This document shows, in pieces, positions 32,978-44,482 of a DNA stretch of 64,000 nt. The DNA lies in the NCBI GenBank assembly GCA_013176395.1, contig JABMLP010000005.1:868001-932000 (forward strand), given 5' to 3'. Each line of letters starts with the position of its first letter. The first letter of the stretch is position 1. The stretch comes from Venturia oleaginea (Eukaryota; Ascomycota; Dothideomycetes; Venturiales; Venturiaceae). The notes under the pieces are model-generated. The model saw only the letters and a program-made list of their open reading frames with translations. It did no database searches and was not told the origin of the DNA. A program made the translations under genes and the position numbers.

Positions 32978-33313
32978 CAGGTTAGTTGGCCAATCGACTG
33001 TATATCGACTTTATAAAAGTATCGATATGGAAGGAGATATACAACCTTCTGTTTACACTTTCCGACAGGGTCGCGCCAAGAGTCGTAACACTAGTAGTGA
33101 GTTAGCTAGCCCACCCAAGTTTTGATCTTCTTCCGCAATGGAGGGAGGGATGGGTGGATATAGAACCATACGTACATTCTCTATCTTGCAACCTCGAGGT
33201 AGAGGCTCGCCTATACTCGGCGGATCCGGCTTCGGATGACAGGTATACTGAGTCTGAGCTGCGATACCTTGGAGAAGGAAGAGACTGACGAAGGAGGTGA
33301 TTAAGTTGTGCAT
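32977..33313 (-). CDS. candidate small cysteine-rich secreted protein
   Basis: Candidate 83-aa protein, exons 33313-33176 and 33090-32977 (minus). Residues 1-19 are a clear signal peptide (LITSFVSLFLLQGIAAQ), followed by a Pro/Cys-rich region (YTCHPKPDPP, GCKIEN). The donor is GTACGT, the acceptor CTACTAG, with a GCTAAC branch-like site 18 nt before it; the intron is 85 nt. The second exon adds two or three Cys (CYDSWRDPVGKCKQ). The stop TGA overlaps the ATG of the next candidate gene, so the two could also be exons of one gene if further introns exist. Confidence 0.45.
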
Positions 33314-33680
33314 TGTTGGAAAGTTCTGCTGCAAAGGCTTAAGAGGAGGTTGGGTGGGAAAGGGTGATCTCAGTTTGTCGCGATACAACAGCTATCAATA
33401 ATGAATACACCGTAGATATCGTACAAAGCTACAGACGAGGTCAGGGATGCACGGCCAGGTTTTGTATGAGACCGATTAAATCAGCCGAAAATCTGAGCAG
33501 ATATTGCCGACGCCTGCTCTAGTCGCGTCTGCAAGTGTGAACGGAATCTACTAGTATACTGTACTTTCCAGGTTAACCAGGACAAATGCATACGGACATA
33601 ATTTCCGAGCGGCCAAAACAGCCAACTACGAGATCGCCTCTTCCAAGCACAACATAACTTAGCGTCGATCCCTAGTTTAT
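33314..33680. other. intergenic, nothing recognised
   Basis: Upstream side of the small secreted protein candidate; no open frame, repeat or RNA gene that I can support. The matching stretch on the far side of the repeats, 34851-35248, contains an open frame (34910-35161, minus) that I do not trust. Confidence 0.35.
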
Positions 33681-34850
33681 ATTCCTGTTTTGTGATATAA
33701 AATCGCTGGATTGGAGTGGAAGCTCATGAAAATCACAAGAAAGTCCTGCGAGACCCTAATCTATGGCTGTCCTAGCTCTCGGAAAACAAGTCAGCTTGTA
33801 ATTACGTTTGTCCTCGTTAACCTCGAATGCACAATATAGGACAGACTAGGAAGGACCGTATAGGCCTGTATCATATGCCATACTCTAGAAGCTAATTACA
33901 TCCCATGGAGGTGGAGGAAAGATATTACCTTGTATCTCTTTATAGATTTAAGGGCTATCATTACATTTTGATCGTCCGACCGCCTGCCGAGTTATTGTGC
34001 TTTGTGTATCAATCACGTGTATATTCTTCAAGTTTTTGGACTGACTGACTGAGTGATTCTGAGAGATGCCCCATAGCAAAGCCTATCTGAGATACGTAGA
34101 TCAGTTGATTCCTACCCCTTCCGTAATGAGACCCCCTTCAAAAAGGCTCGGTACATTGTGGTTTCTGAGAGAACGGTGAACGAGAATTGATTCACTTGAT
34201 TCGAGTTTGAAAACATTGCGGCCAAGACTCCACTACAAACTGTATCTGTGCCCGTCTGAACGAGCCCAACGAGGGGCTCCGAATCACCCCTGTGTCGCCG
34301 AAAACCAGATAAGGGATAACCTCCTCTAGTAGTCCCGTCGCTTTCCGAGTAAAGAAGGACAGCTGTAAGTAGGGCTGTCTGTGCTGTAAGGCTGGGCGTC
34401 ATTGAAGTTCAACTCGATCTTTTGAGAATCTGTCCTCGTTCACTCGGAAACCACAATATTGTGCTTTCGAAGCTAACAAGGACAACCTCCAAGTCGACTT
34501 GACCTGTGACCTATGTCTGAGAGCCAAGAATCAATATATCAAAGTATGAAAGTCTTGCTGATCAAACACGTCGTTCAACGTCGCTCACGTCCGAGTCCGT
34601 TCAAGTCGTCCGAGTCCGTTCAAGTCGTCCGAGTCCGCTCAAGTCCGAGTCTGAAGTTAACTCGGACTTCGATTACGCCCGATAAACTTCTTGTTCTGTG
34701 ATATGAAAATCTCCAAATTCAATCAGAATTTCAGGAAAATCGAACGCAAATCTTATGGATCCTAATCTACGACTGTCTTAGCTCTCAGAAAACCACTCGA
34801 TCGCAGGTTGCAAATGTCCTCGTTCATTCAGAAACCACAATAGCTTAAAA
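33681..34850. repeat. decayed dispersed repeat, two to three copies, with 19-bp minisatellite
   Basis: A segment near 33681-33840 (TGTGATATAAAATC, CCCTAATCTATGGCTGTCCT, AGCTCTCGGAAAAC, TGTCCTCGTTAACC) recurs in diverged form at 34685-34850 (TGTGATATGAAAATC, CCTAATCTACGACTGTCTT, AGCTCTCAGAAAAC, TGTCCTCGTTCATTC), and part of it again at about 34423-34490. Between them, 34588-34660 holds a minisatellite with about 19-bp period (CCGAGTCCGTTCAAGT). No coding potential; probably an old transposon. Confidence 0.6.
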
Positions 34851-35248
34851 GCTGTCATATCTGAATCCTTAGCCATTAACGCAATAACATCAACAATTGT
34901 CATTGAATCCTAGCTACAGAGTGAGCAATCACAAACCAAGCCTTGACGTGACAAAAACTCCTGCCTCTGTCTCTTAAAATAAAAACAGACAAAGCAACGA
35001 ACCTTTGCACAAACAGCCAGGCCCAATAAGGCCAACGCTACCCCAAACTTAATCTTGGCGCCGGCTATCCAATCGTGCCGAAAAGTCATGTATATCTCGC
35101 GATTCCCAATCCAAACAGCCATTCGCTCAAAAGAGAGACACTTCGTTCCATTCATAACCAAGACAATTGATTTTTCTCATTAAGCAAGCTGCGTTGCGGC
35201 ATGAACAGGTTGACAAACACAATCAAACAACGAGCAAGTGAAGCCTCA

Positions 35249-36871
35249 TCAGCTCATCCTCGAAATTCGGGTATCGCTTCGTCCTCTTCTCTCGCCACCA
35301 ACAGCGGCTTCGTAACTAGGGATCGGAGGTTCGTTATGCAAAGGATGTTGTTGTAGCAGCGGCCGTTGATCTGAGTCCACTTCATCATCGCTCTCGGAGC
35401 TCCGCCGCCTCCGCCGCCTTTCTCGTTGGGGCGAGCCTTGTGGGCTTTCGTAATCTGGTGGGGCTTCTTGTGATTCCAATCCTGCTCTTGGATGTCCATA
35501 GTCTCCTCGTATCGAGGACACAATCGCGGCCGCCGAGCTACTGGTGCCTTCTCCAATGTCCTCATTCGAGTCAACCAGGCTCAGCTGGGCGAGTGAAATA
35601 TCGGTAGGCGATCGTTGTGGTCCAGGGCTCGTCGGATGGTTCCTCGAATATCGTACTTGCTGACTGTGGGTTCGACCATGGCTAGGATGGAAGTATGGCG
35701 TGATGTAGCTGTTACCCATACCTTCCCGGATCCCTTCTCTTCCCCCTTCAAGAAGAATACTTCCCTGCTCACTGCCATATGGAGGTGGAGGTGCCAATGA
35801 GCCTGTCATTGGTGCCAATCCCCATTTCTTAACATTCGCCTCGATGAAAACGAAGCCGAGCTGGCCGAAGTTGACGTGAATCTGGCAAGGTCCGTTTGCA
35901 CCAATTGTGGGGAAGAAGTTCTGCGATTTCAAGCCGTGTACAACATCATCCAATTTCTTGCCATTACGGGTGAAGAAAATTGTGCCTGTCCGAGGACGAT
36001 ATCCACAGCCAATCACATCGCCTTGGACGTATTCCGGACCGTACGAGCTGCCGGCGAATGGCTGGTTGTGCCTTCGCTGGCCGTTAGAGACATATGCGAC
36101 TGAGTGCTTGTGCCATCCTGCGATTATTAGTCTCCTGCAATGCCATATGTCGATGCCGATCACTCTCACCAGGTAATTGAAACAAAGGATACGGTTTCGT
36201 AGACATGCCGATGCTTATCAATGTGTTTTCTGGCTTATCGTATACCTTTGATTCCCAATAGTAGACCTCGTTCTGTTTCGGGACCGGTAGATTGCTCTGC
36301 ACACTGCATTCGGCGTCGTAGAACTCAATCTCAGTTCGTCCTTCGACAAAGCAGTTTGCAATCTCCAGCTCTGGCTCGAATTCCCAGGCCGAGACGCCCT
36401 TCTCTTGTATAGCTAGGAATTGTGATAGGGATATATCTGTTTGGACAGATTCGGGTGGGTTGGCCAGGACGAATGCTATGCGCATGATATGATTAGCTGT
36501 CAACTTTCCCTCGATAGCACAAGTAGCACGAACCTTTGGCACGCATGTATTCCATCCGCTGCATATCATCCATTGTTTCGAGAGCTTCGGCTTCCTCTTT
36601 TGCAAACGCCTTGCGTGATTGAATTAGCGTTATGATATGAAGTATCCCAGAGTCAATTTCCTACCTGCTCGTCATCATATTCACCGGGTCGACCGAACCG
36701 GTCCAGCAGTATTCGGCCTCGCTGAGTGTATTGGAAGAACCATATTAAAAGCAAGATGAAAGCGACGATAGCGGCCGATCCAAAAGCACTCAGCATTCCT
36801 ATGAAAATGCCTTTACGGGTCCCACTGTCTGATATCCGAATAGGCCCTTCGAAGTGTAATGATGGAGCCAT
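35249..36871 (-). CDS. SPRY-domain membrane adaptor, Ssh4/Ear1-like
   Basis: Adaptor that recruits the Rsp5-type ubiquitin ligase to endosomal or vacuolar membrane proteins. Four exons on the minus strand (36871-36665, 36609-36534, 36475-36170, 36117-35249) give 485 aa. It has a membrane helix at about residues 22-44 (GMLSAFGSAAIVAFILLLIW), a linker with a helical Glu/Met-rich piece, a B30.2/SPRY domain (EIEFYDAECSVQSNLPVP, YYWESKVYDKPENTLISIG, GWHKHSVAYVSNGQ, DVIGCGYRPRTGTIFFTRNG, FPTIGANGPCQIHVNFGQ) and a low-complexity C-terminal tail with two PPxY motifs (PPPY near residue 310, PPDY near 419), the expected binding sites for the ligase WW domains. Domain order and length fit the family well. 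Confidence 0.9.
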
Positions 36872-38784
36872 GATTGCGGATCGTGGTCGAGTCGCAGTAT
36901 AAGGATTATCGATGTTAGGTCTCTGGTGACCTCGCGGCCACTGGGCGCATCAAGCTGCGCGCGTGGATGTGGCCCAATTCGGGTTGTGGGTTTGAGGGTG
37001 GTCGTTATATCTAGGTGTCGCTATGTGTGACGTCGAACTCGAATCGGCGAGTGATCAGGACTCGGCGGATGGGGATGGACGGCCAGGCGGATCGTGGGAA
37101 GAGGGGACCACGGAATGGAGTAGTATTAGGATGGTGTCGAGTATGGTGGATGTTATGTGGTCTAGGGTGAAGGGTGAAGAGGTGGGTGAGGAAGAAGACT
37201 GGTCGTGTGTGGCTGATGTCAACGAATGCGTCAATTGCCTTGTTAAAGGTAACTTTTCTTTTGAGCTGGAACCACTTTTGAGCTGGAACCACTTTTTGTG
37301 GAACTCGGCTTGTGATGTGGAAGAGATATATACTTGGGGAGATATTGGTAGCAGTCGCGCAAACGATATAGTAGAGAAGGCACATTCACTGCAGCTTCAG
37401 CATTGAAGTTCCAAACACTCAGGTGGCAATCTGAAACGCCGTTCCTGTACCTGAAGATGGGCATGATTATCGATTATCATGGCCAAGTTACATGGCAATG
37501 AGGAAGTTGTATAATCGACTTGGGTTTCTTGCGTGGCAGCTACTGATCAAATAGTGCACAGTGACATTTCTCAGTTATGTTGCCATGGAGAATGGCATGA
37601 GCCGAAGACCCTACTTGGTTGGTGAAAGCATCATCACACACTCGCAGTAGAGTTGCATGGGACGTCCTAACAGAAGTCATCGACTCGCACCGGGCCAAGG
37701 TAGCCAGGTATACTTCTACTCGGATAATACAGCGTGCCTGAACAAGTGTAACGAATCGATGCTTTCGTTGGGTGCGGCTGCGAACGTGCCTTGTCAGACG
37801 ACGGGAGGCATTACTGTTGAACTCGAGTAAGGGATCAGAGGTCCTTCAACCATAATAATGCTCGCAACGTTGTTTCCGCAGTGCCATAGAGATCCAAGGT
37901 GACTGAGGTGAAAGACGATGCAGTGACTCGAACGAGAGGGACGAAACCTTTGTAGCAGAAACCTGTTGTTCAAGGCAGAAACCTGTTGTTCAAGGCAGAA
38001 ACCTGTTGTTCAAGGCAGAAACCTGTTGTTCAAGGCCCAATTCTGGCGCAAAGCAAGGCACAGATGCAGGCAGAGTCAGTCGATTTCGAGCGCGATAGAC
38101 ACCGGTGAATACTGTTGAAACGCTCGAAAAGCTTCGTTGTTGTGTTCCCGCGGGGAGGGGGAATAAACCTTTCTTCCCCAGTCCCAGTTCTTGAAGTAGA
38201 GGCTCGCTCGCGCTCGGGCGACCACCAAACAACCCGACCCCGACCCCACTAGGCACCTCAAAAAGAGCTCGAGAGTACCTCGACCGATTCTAGCAGCGCT
38301 TCTCTCTTTCTCTCCAAAAGTTGTTATCTTCCTCTCCTGCGCATATAAACCAATAGCAATATCGACCAATCAGGCGTCAACAAGCTTGCTTGTACCACGC
38401 CCACATCTGCACCTAGCCGTCAACGTTTCCCCAGAAAACTTCAAGATTCTGCCTGTCTTTAATCGACATATCTGTTAGTCTCACACCTGAATCCAGCCGG
38501 GCTGAAGAAGATGCTGGCAAATTTGGCGTAGCTGGCTTGCTCTTGTAAGTCTCTCACTGCTCCCACGCTCTCCGTTCAAGACACCACTCACATCACAACC
38601 ACGTTATGCTAACCTGTTCTTTCGACGAGCACAGATCTTCTACAAACCTGTCTCACACGTCCATAAAGAAACGTAACGGTCGACCCTCAATCAAACAAAC
38701 AGATATCCCTTGGTGGACGCCCATCTACCGATCCCGAACACGACCTGACCACAAAATCCACTCGCCGCAACTCACCAGCTCAGA
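36872..38784. other. long divergent upstream region with a 20-bp tandem repeat
   Basis: Lies between the ssh4-like gene (minus) and kap104 (plus). Open frames inside it are unconvincing. It contains the four-copy repeat listed separately. The 300 bases before the kap104 ATG are pyrimidine- and CA-rich and may include a 5' UTR; an upstream ATG frame (38606-38788, 60 codons) overlaps the kap104 start and could act as an upstream open frame. Confidence 0.4.
37955..38034. repeat. four exact copies of a 20-bp unit
   Basis: The unit GCAGAAACCTGTTGTTCAAG stands four times in a row without mismatch (37955-38034). There are no spacers, so this is a minisatellite and not a CRISPR array. It lies about 750 bases upstream of the kap104 start. 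Confidence 0.95.
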
Positions 38785-41733
38785 ATGATGGCCTGGACTC
38801 CACAGCCAGAGCCGCTCCAGCAGTTACTTCAATGTCTCAAAGATTCGCTCTCTTCTACAGCAACAGCAAGACAGAGTGCCGAATTGGTGTGTTGACTTAC
38901 CAAACATAGCAAACAATACGCGTGGTGCTAACTGAGGACCTCTTACAGATGTTGAGACGTGCCGCTGAGGCCCCGGATTACACGAACTACCTCGCCTATC
39001 TCACAGTCAATTCCCAACAATCGTCAACTCTTGGTCTCACGCCAGAAAGCTACTATGTGGCCAGGAGCGCTGCCGCCGTGGCCCTGCGAAACGTCGTCCG
39101 AGCTTCGTACAAGCAAATCCCAGATGCCAACAAGACCTACCTTCGATCAGTCATACTCGGAGGTCTTCAAGATCAGAATGTCCAAATCAGAAACTACACA
39201 GGAAACGTCATTACAGAGGTGGTGAGGCAGGGCGGTATCATGCAGTGGCCAATGCTCCTTTCTAGCTTGATAGCGTTGGTAGATATCAAGGACAAGTCAG
39301 TTCCACAGCGAGCCCAGGAGGGCGCAATGAGTGCATTGCTCAAAATCTGCGAAGACAACAAGCGAGCTCTTGATCGCGATTACAGCGGAGAGCGACCGCT
39401 CGCCTTCGTCTTCCCAAAGCTATTGGAGTTCACACGAGACACCAGCCCAATTGTTAGAGCTACTGCCCTGTCTGCCATCATCGTTTTTCTGCCCGAGAAG
39501 TCGCAAGTTGTGATGTCGCATCTTGACGTACTTCTCCAATGTTTGTTTGCTCTCGCCAATGACCCGAGCAACGAAGTCCGAAAGTACGTCTGTCGCTGTT
39601 TCATTCGCCTCGCCGAAATCAGCCCTGAGAAGATCACGCCATACATGGAGGGTCTCGTAACATACATAGTCGCGCAACAGCAAAATCCGGATGATCAAGA
39701 ACTCGCTCTCGACGCTGCAGAATTCTGGCTCTGTCTTGGTGAGGATGAGAGACTGAGCAAACGCCTTGGACCTTACTTGCCCACAATAGTGCCTGTGCTT
39801 CTCGAGAGCATGGTGTACGGCGAGGATGATCAGTTTCGCTTGGAAGGCGAGCAAGAGGATGCTGAGCAAGAGGATAAGCCCGAAGACATTAGACCTGCTT
39901 TTGCCACCGCCAAAGGTGGACGATTGACCGGTACAAACGGCGATGGCAGCGAAAACGGTGCTAACGGTGCCGGTTCTGTCGCAGCTCCCGATGACGACGA
40001 TTTGAGCGATGGCGAAATTGAAGAAGAAGACGACGACGATGATGAGGACCCCGAGGGACAGTGGAATCTCCGAAAATGCTCCGCTGCAGCGCTCGACACC
40101 CTTGCGTCGCACTTCAACGAAGCCGTGTTCGAAATTACGTTACCATATCTCAAGGACAATCTAAGTGCGCAAGAATGGCCACGAAGAGAAGCTGCAGTGC
40201 TTGCAGTCGGTGCGATTGCGGATGGATGTATGGATATCGTTCAGCCTCACCTGCCGGAACTTACTCAATACCTCTTGTCGCTTCTTAACGACTCCCAGGC
40301 TGTTGTGCGATCGATCACCTGCTGGGCCATCGGGCGGTACTCAGCATGGCCTGCGCATCTCGATCCAGAGGGACAGCGCCGATACTTTGAACCTATCATG
40401 GAAGCTTTGCTCACAAAAATGCTGGATCGCAATAAGAGAGTTCAGGAAGCTGCTGCATCCGCATTTGCCAACCTGGAAGAGAAATCGAAGAGTCAGTTGA
40501 AACCCTACAGCGTGATTATTGCTCGTCAATTTGTCAAGTGCTTCGGCATCTACAAAGATCGAAACATGTACATCCTGTATGACTGCGTGCAGACTTTGGC
40601 CGAGCATGTTGGCCCTTCTCTCCGAGATCCAGAACTCATCAGCCTTCTGATGCCAGCACTTCTACAGCGATGGGCGCGCGTTGCCGACCAGTCACGAGAA
40701 ATGTTCCCTCTTCTGGAGTGTCTTTCCTATGTTGCGCTTGCATTGGGTGAGGCATTCATACCATTTGCGGAGCCAATTTTCACGCGATGTATCACTATTG
40801 TACATCAGAATCTCGAGGACACGTTCAACGCCGCCAACAATCCTGCATGTGTGGAACCAGACAAGGACTTCCTCGTTACGAGCTTGGATCTACTCAGCGG
40901 CATTGTCCAGGCACTGGGTGCTGAGAAACAGACGAACAATGAGCTTGTCAGCAAATCCACTGCCAAACTTCTTTCAGCTCCTCGCCTATTGCCTTAAGGA
41001 CATGCACAATGATGTACGCCAATCCGCATATGCTCTCCTTGGCGATTGCGCCATCTATGTCTTTCCTCAGCTGCAGCAAGTTCTCCCCACAATCCTCGAC
41101 ATCGTATTGGAACAGCTGGATGTAGATTCGAGCAGCTATGACGCCGACACAGAATTTGCGGTGGTGAACAATGCTTGCTGGTCTCTCGGCGAGATCGCAG
41201 TGCGCCAGAAGGAAGAGATGAACCCATATGTCGACCGCATACTGAACAAGCTAGGCGCAATCCTCTTCAACGAGAAGATTCCTGGATCGCTCAATGAAAA
41301 CGCCGCTATCGCCTTGGGTCGACTGGGAATCGGGTGTCCTGAGAAGCTTGCGCCACATTTGAGCGTCTTTGCCCTACCATGGCTTCAGGCAATGAGCCGC
41401 GTTCAATGGAGTGACGAGAAGGCATACGCTTTCTGGGGCTTCAACCTCACGGTCTTGAAGAACTTGCCGGCGATGGAGAAGTGTCTCTTGGAATACTTCA
41501 GTGAGACGGCTACTCTCGTTACCTCAATTGTGTACATGCCCACGGTGAAGACGTCCTTCCGACAGGTAAGCACTATCACTCTCCCTCCCTCTAAATTTGC
41601 TTACAGGCTAAAACTTTTCAAGGTCATTGCCCAGTATCGCAGCATGATTCCGACATTTGATCAATTCTTGCATCAGCTACCAGAGGACCGATACACTCAA
41701 TTCACCAAACTCGAATTGGTTCTCAACACATAA
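38785..41733 (+). CDS. kap104: transportin / importin beta-2 (Kap104), apparent one-base frameshift
   Basis: Karyopherin that carries PY-NLS cargo such as hnRNP-like proteins through the nuclear pore. Exons 38785-38886, 38949-41565 and 41623-41733 give about 942 aa if one extra base is discounted. HEAT repeats run throughout; diagnostic are the acidic H8 loop (DDDDLSDGEIEEEDDDDDE) followed by GQWNLRKCSAAALDTLA, and ALLGDCAIYVFPQL near the end. At 40965-40967 the run GCCAAACTTC shifts the frame: frame 1 ends at a TAA (40995-40997) with non-family residues, while the other frame continues NFFQLLAYCLKD and stays family-like to the true end. Removing one A restores it. Either the sequence has an error, or this copy is mutated. 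Start chosen at the first ATG of MMAWTPQPEPLQQ. Confidence 0.88.
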
Positions 41734-43975
41734 TGCGGAGGACTGATGATTTTGTAATAAAAAAGACGGAGGCACCCCATTACTGTGGTGAGATGATGAT
41801 ACCGACGACAGCAAACATGGAACCGAGAAATGAATGGAGTTCAGTGGCGTCTTACATATATGGGATCTAGTAGCTCTGTTATTTGTATTGTTTATTCTGT
41901 TTATCTTCAAATCAGCGAAAGGTGTCACTTAGCAGCGCCACAGTACCTCGGAGCCGGTGGTGTACTGGTGGTCTATCGGTCTATCGGTTGGTGGGTAAGG
42001 CGCGATGGAGGTGATGCTGACGGCTCTCTCAGATCTTGACTTTGATTTGCTTTTCGTTTGCAAGCGTAGCGTAGCGACTCATTACCCGGCGTTTGATATT
42101 CTTCTCGGTACCCGGTCGTCAAGTCTTTTTGGGGAATTTTGACGTCAAATTTTTAAGCTTCACATATAGCCATAGGTAGATTCACGTAGAACGTAATTAG
42201 GTAGTTTCGTCTTTGCGCACCGTCTCGATTGGGTATTTTTGAGCTGTGCGCGGGTTTTCGTTCTTAGAATAATACGGCGCGATTGATCCATTAATCTTTG
42301 CTCTGGAGAGGATATCACTCACTCACTATACATGGTATCTCCGCTGTTGTTGGTTCTTTCTTTCTCCCCTCACTTTTTATTGGTCCGTTGGCGTTCAACT
42401 ACCTATTGAAAAGTTCTTGCGTTCTTTTTGCACGCTTCTCTTTTATGGAAGGGTGGCACCTGACTCTTTGTACGTCTCGTGTTTTCTCTACTTAAAGCGT
42501 GTTTACCCCTTTTGACTGCCACACTGCTTACAAGTTTGCTAACTTTCTGCTCACACTGGGCATGGTCTTAGATGGGAATGATAGGCAATTCTTGCTTGTG
42601 CAATCTCTAGGGAGGGTTGTGAGATTTTAAAGATGGTGTGATTTTTACGGAGGCGAGGGGTTGGAACATCAATATCGATCGACCTGAGGCACTATCGAGC
42701 GTTTGTTTGAAGTAAATGGTAACAACGAGAGCACACAACGATAATTTACAAGCAAGATGGATTCAAAACAGTGGACTTCGGGAGCGGGGCTCAACCAAGG
42801 AAGACCCGGGGCTAAACTACTGTGTAGGTACTGCTAACGGACAAATAGGAAAGATATAACGTGATATCGGGTATCTCTCGCGAATCGGAGGAACTGAACG
42901 AAAGTAGGCAGATGCCACGCGTCCGCGACACTTGGTTGCCAAGGACCTCTGCTGCAAAGCACTTCGCCGGCACGCTTGCTGACAAGCACTTCTTTGACTG
43001 GTCGGACGGAGAATCGATGACTGTTTCTCGCTCTCTCTCTCACACACACACACACTTGTACCACCACACTTTTCACCTCTCCTGCGTCTGAGTCACCCAT
43101 GTGAGTGAGCGGGAGAGGCATCAGTCCTCCTCTGCTCCATATGGGCACACAGGACACCTCGTTATTCCGTCTGAGAGAGGGAAGAAGACACTTCCTTTCT
43201 GACACCTCATTTTAGTTTTGGAAACACAGGAATAGCTCAGCGTGAGTGGTAGCTTCTTGCTTTCCCATATTTCCCTTCGCCTTTGTCTTCGTGATGTTCA
43301 AACCACCGTGTTTTTTTCTTGTTTTGGTTAGACCCGATGAGAAACTCAGCGTGAGTTGTAGCTTCTTGCCCTCATCTTGATCTCGACATTCGATCCTTTC
43401 CTCCAGAACTGTGTGGGTACACCAAGGTCGACGAACAGATTTTTGGTGGGGACCAATCCAGCATCACAGATTGTCCTCAACGCGCCGGAAAGTGAGTCCG
43501 GATGCTGGATTTGCTGCGAGCCGCCGATCCTGTTTATGGCCGTGCCACCTAAAATAGGCAGACGAGTGCCTGTGACCTTGAAATCGTGTTTGGTAGCGTG
43601 TGTGTCATTGTTGTAATTGGTCGTTTGTTTCTCCGTCGTTGCCTTGTGTATGACAACCTGGTCTCCGTGGTCCCTCCACTGGCCGTGTGGAGGATTTGGA
43701 AGCTAGACATGGCTTGTAGTTGTTTCCAGAGGATTGCATGGGTGAGAGGAATGTTCCATTGCTAGTAGCCTATACAATTTCGTGGACTACAGTAAACCGT
43801 TTCCAATCTTGATTCCTCGCCAATTTATTCGCCGTCACGCCAGATCAAGAAGCAATCTGCAAGCGAGACAGTGGTCATGAGCCTATCTATAGCAATTTGC
43901 CCTAATGGAAAAGAGAAAAGACAGGCGTCAGGTGATGTTGTAGGTAGCGAGTGGTGAGGCCGTAGGACAAAACTA
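41734..43975. other. intergenic, nothing recognised
   Basis: About 2.2 kb without a gene I can support. Open frames (for example 42834-43205 minus and 43377-43616 plus) lack protein character. A (CA)n tract preceded by (CT)n lies near 43029-43054, and the words AGCGTGAGT(G/T)GTAGCTTCTTGC occur twice (about 43240 and 43348), a short direct repeat. Confidence 0.4.
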
Positions 43976-44320
43976 TTAGGGATCCTCATAGTCAAGTCTA
44001 CCATTGAAGAGACCCATGACGACTTGCAGCATCGGGGCGCAAAGGCTCAGTTCGTCGCCTGTTTCTCCACCAAAGATGCGAAGACGCTTAGTTTCTGCAG
44101 CCATGGCTTCTTGCCGTTCTCGTTCGATTTGAAGTTGCTGTTGGGCTTTGCAGCGATCCTGCCACTGGGAGTACTGTTGATTCCAATGGTCATTCAATGA
44201 AGAATTTGTGGAAAAGCTAGTCGAACTGGAAAGGCTGCTGGAAGGGCGTGATATCTGATTGGAAGTTGTCCGATTGCGAGGGCGACTGCGAGTGCGTTTT
44301 CGGTTGTGACGTGCGCCCAT
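43976..44320 (-). CDS. small Arg-rich conserved fungal protein
   Basis: A 114-aa protein from ATG 44320 (an in-frame ATG seven codons upstream is less family-like). It begins MGARHNRKRTRSRPRNR, a strongly basic start I associate with a multi-copy family of small proteins in leotiomycetes, continues through a Ser-rich linker and a Gln/Glu/Arg-rich helix with paired aromatic residues (HWNQQYSQWQDRCKAQQQ), and ends RIFGGETGDELSLCAPMLQV, the other conserved block of that family. No signal peptide or membrane segment; the basic end suggests nucleic-acid binding or nuclear location, which is inference only. Confidence 0.65.
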   Translation of the reverse strand: MGARHNRKRTRSRPRNRTTSNQISRPSSSLSSSTSFSTNSSLNDHWNQQYSQWQDRCKAQQQLQIERERQEAMAAETKRLRIFGGETGDELSLCAPMLQVVMGLFNGRLDYEDP

Positions 44321-44404
44321 GACGGAGTTGACGTGGATCAAGGAGGTCGGGTTTTAAAGATGATGTACAAGGAAATGAGGTTGCGCCTATTACCAGAAAC
44401 AGAG

Positions 44405-44482
44405 GGGAGAGTAGAGAGGATAGTAGAGGGGAGAGTAGAGAGGAGAGTAGAGAGGAGAGGAGAGAGGAGGAGAGAACAGGAA
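44405..44482. repeat. purine-rich (GAGAGTAGAGAG)n tract
   Basis: Imperfect GAGAGTAGAGAGG repeats on the plus strand, about 85 bases upstream of the small Arg-rich gene (which reads the other way), so in its promoter or 5' UTR as a polypyrimidine run. Confidence 0.85.

Noticed and set aside
34910..35161. 83-codon minus-strand frame with one hydrophobic segment
   Set aside because: Cys and aromatic content look accidental, no family, and the surrounding DNA is decayed repeat.
37955..38034. Possible CRISPR-like array
   Set aside because: Units are directly adjacent without spacers and the genome is fungal; it is a minisatellite.
40942..40980. A very short GT-AG intron (GTCAGC...TTTCAG, about 31 nt) that would repair the Kap104 frame
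   Set aside because: Too short for a fungal intron, and it would delete residues that match the family once a single base is removed instead. A longer intron from 40904 would delete even more conserved sequence.
42834..43205. 123-codon minus-strand frame
   Set aside because: Runs through a CA/CT microsatellite (VCVCVRERAR is its translation), so it is a repeat artefact.
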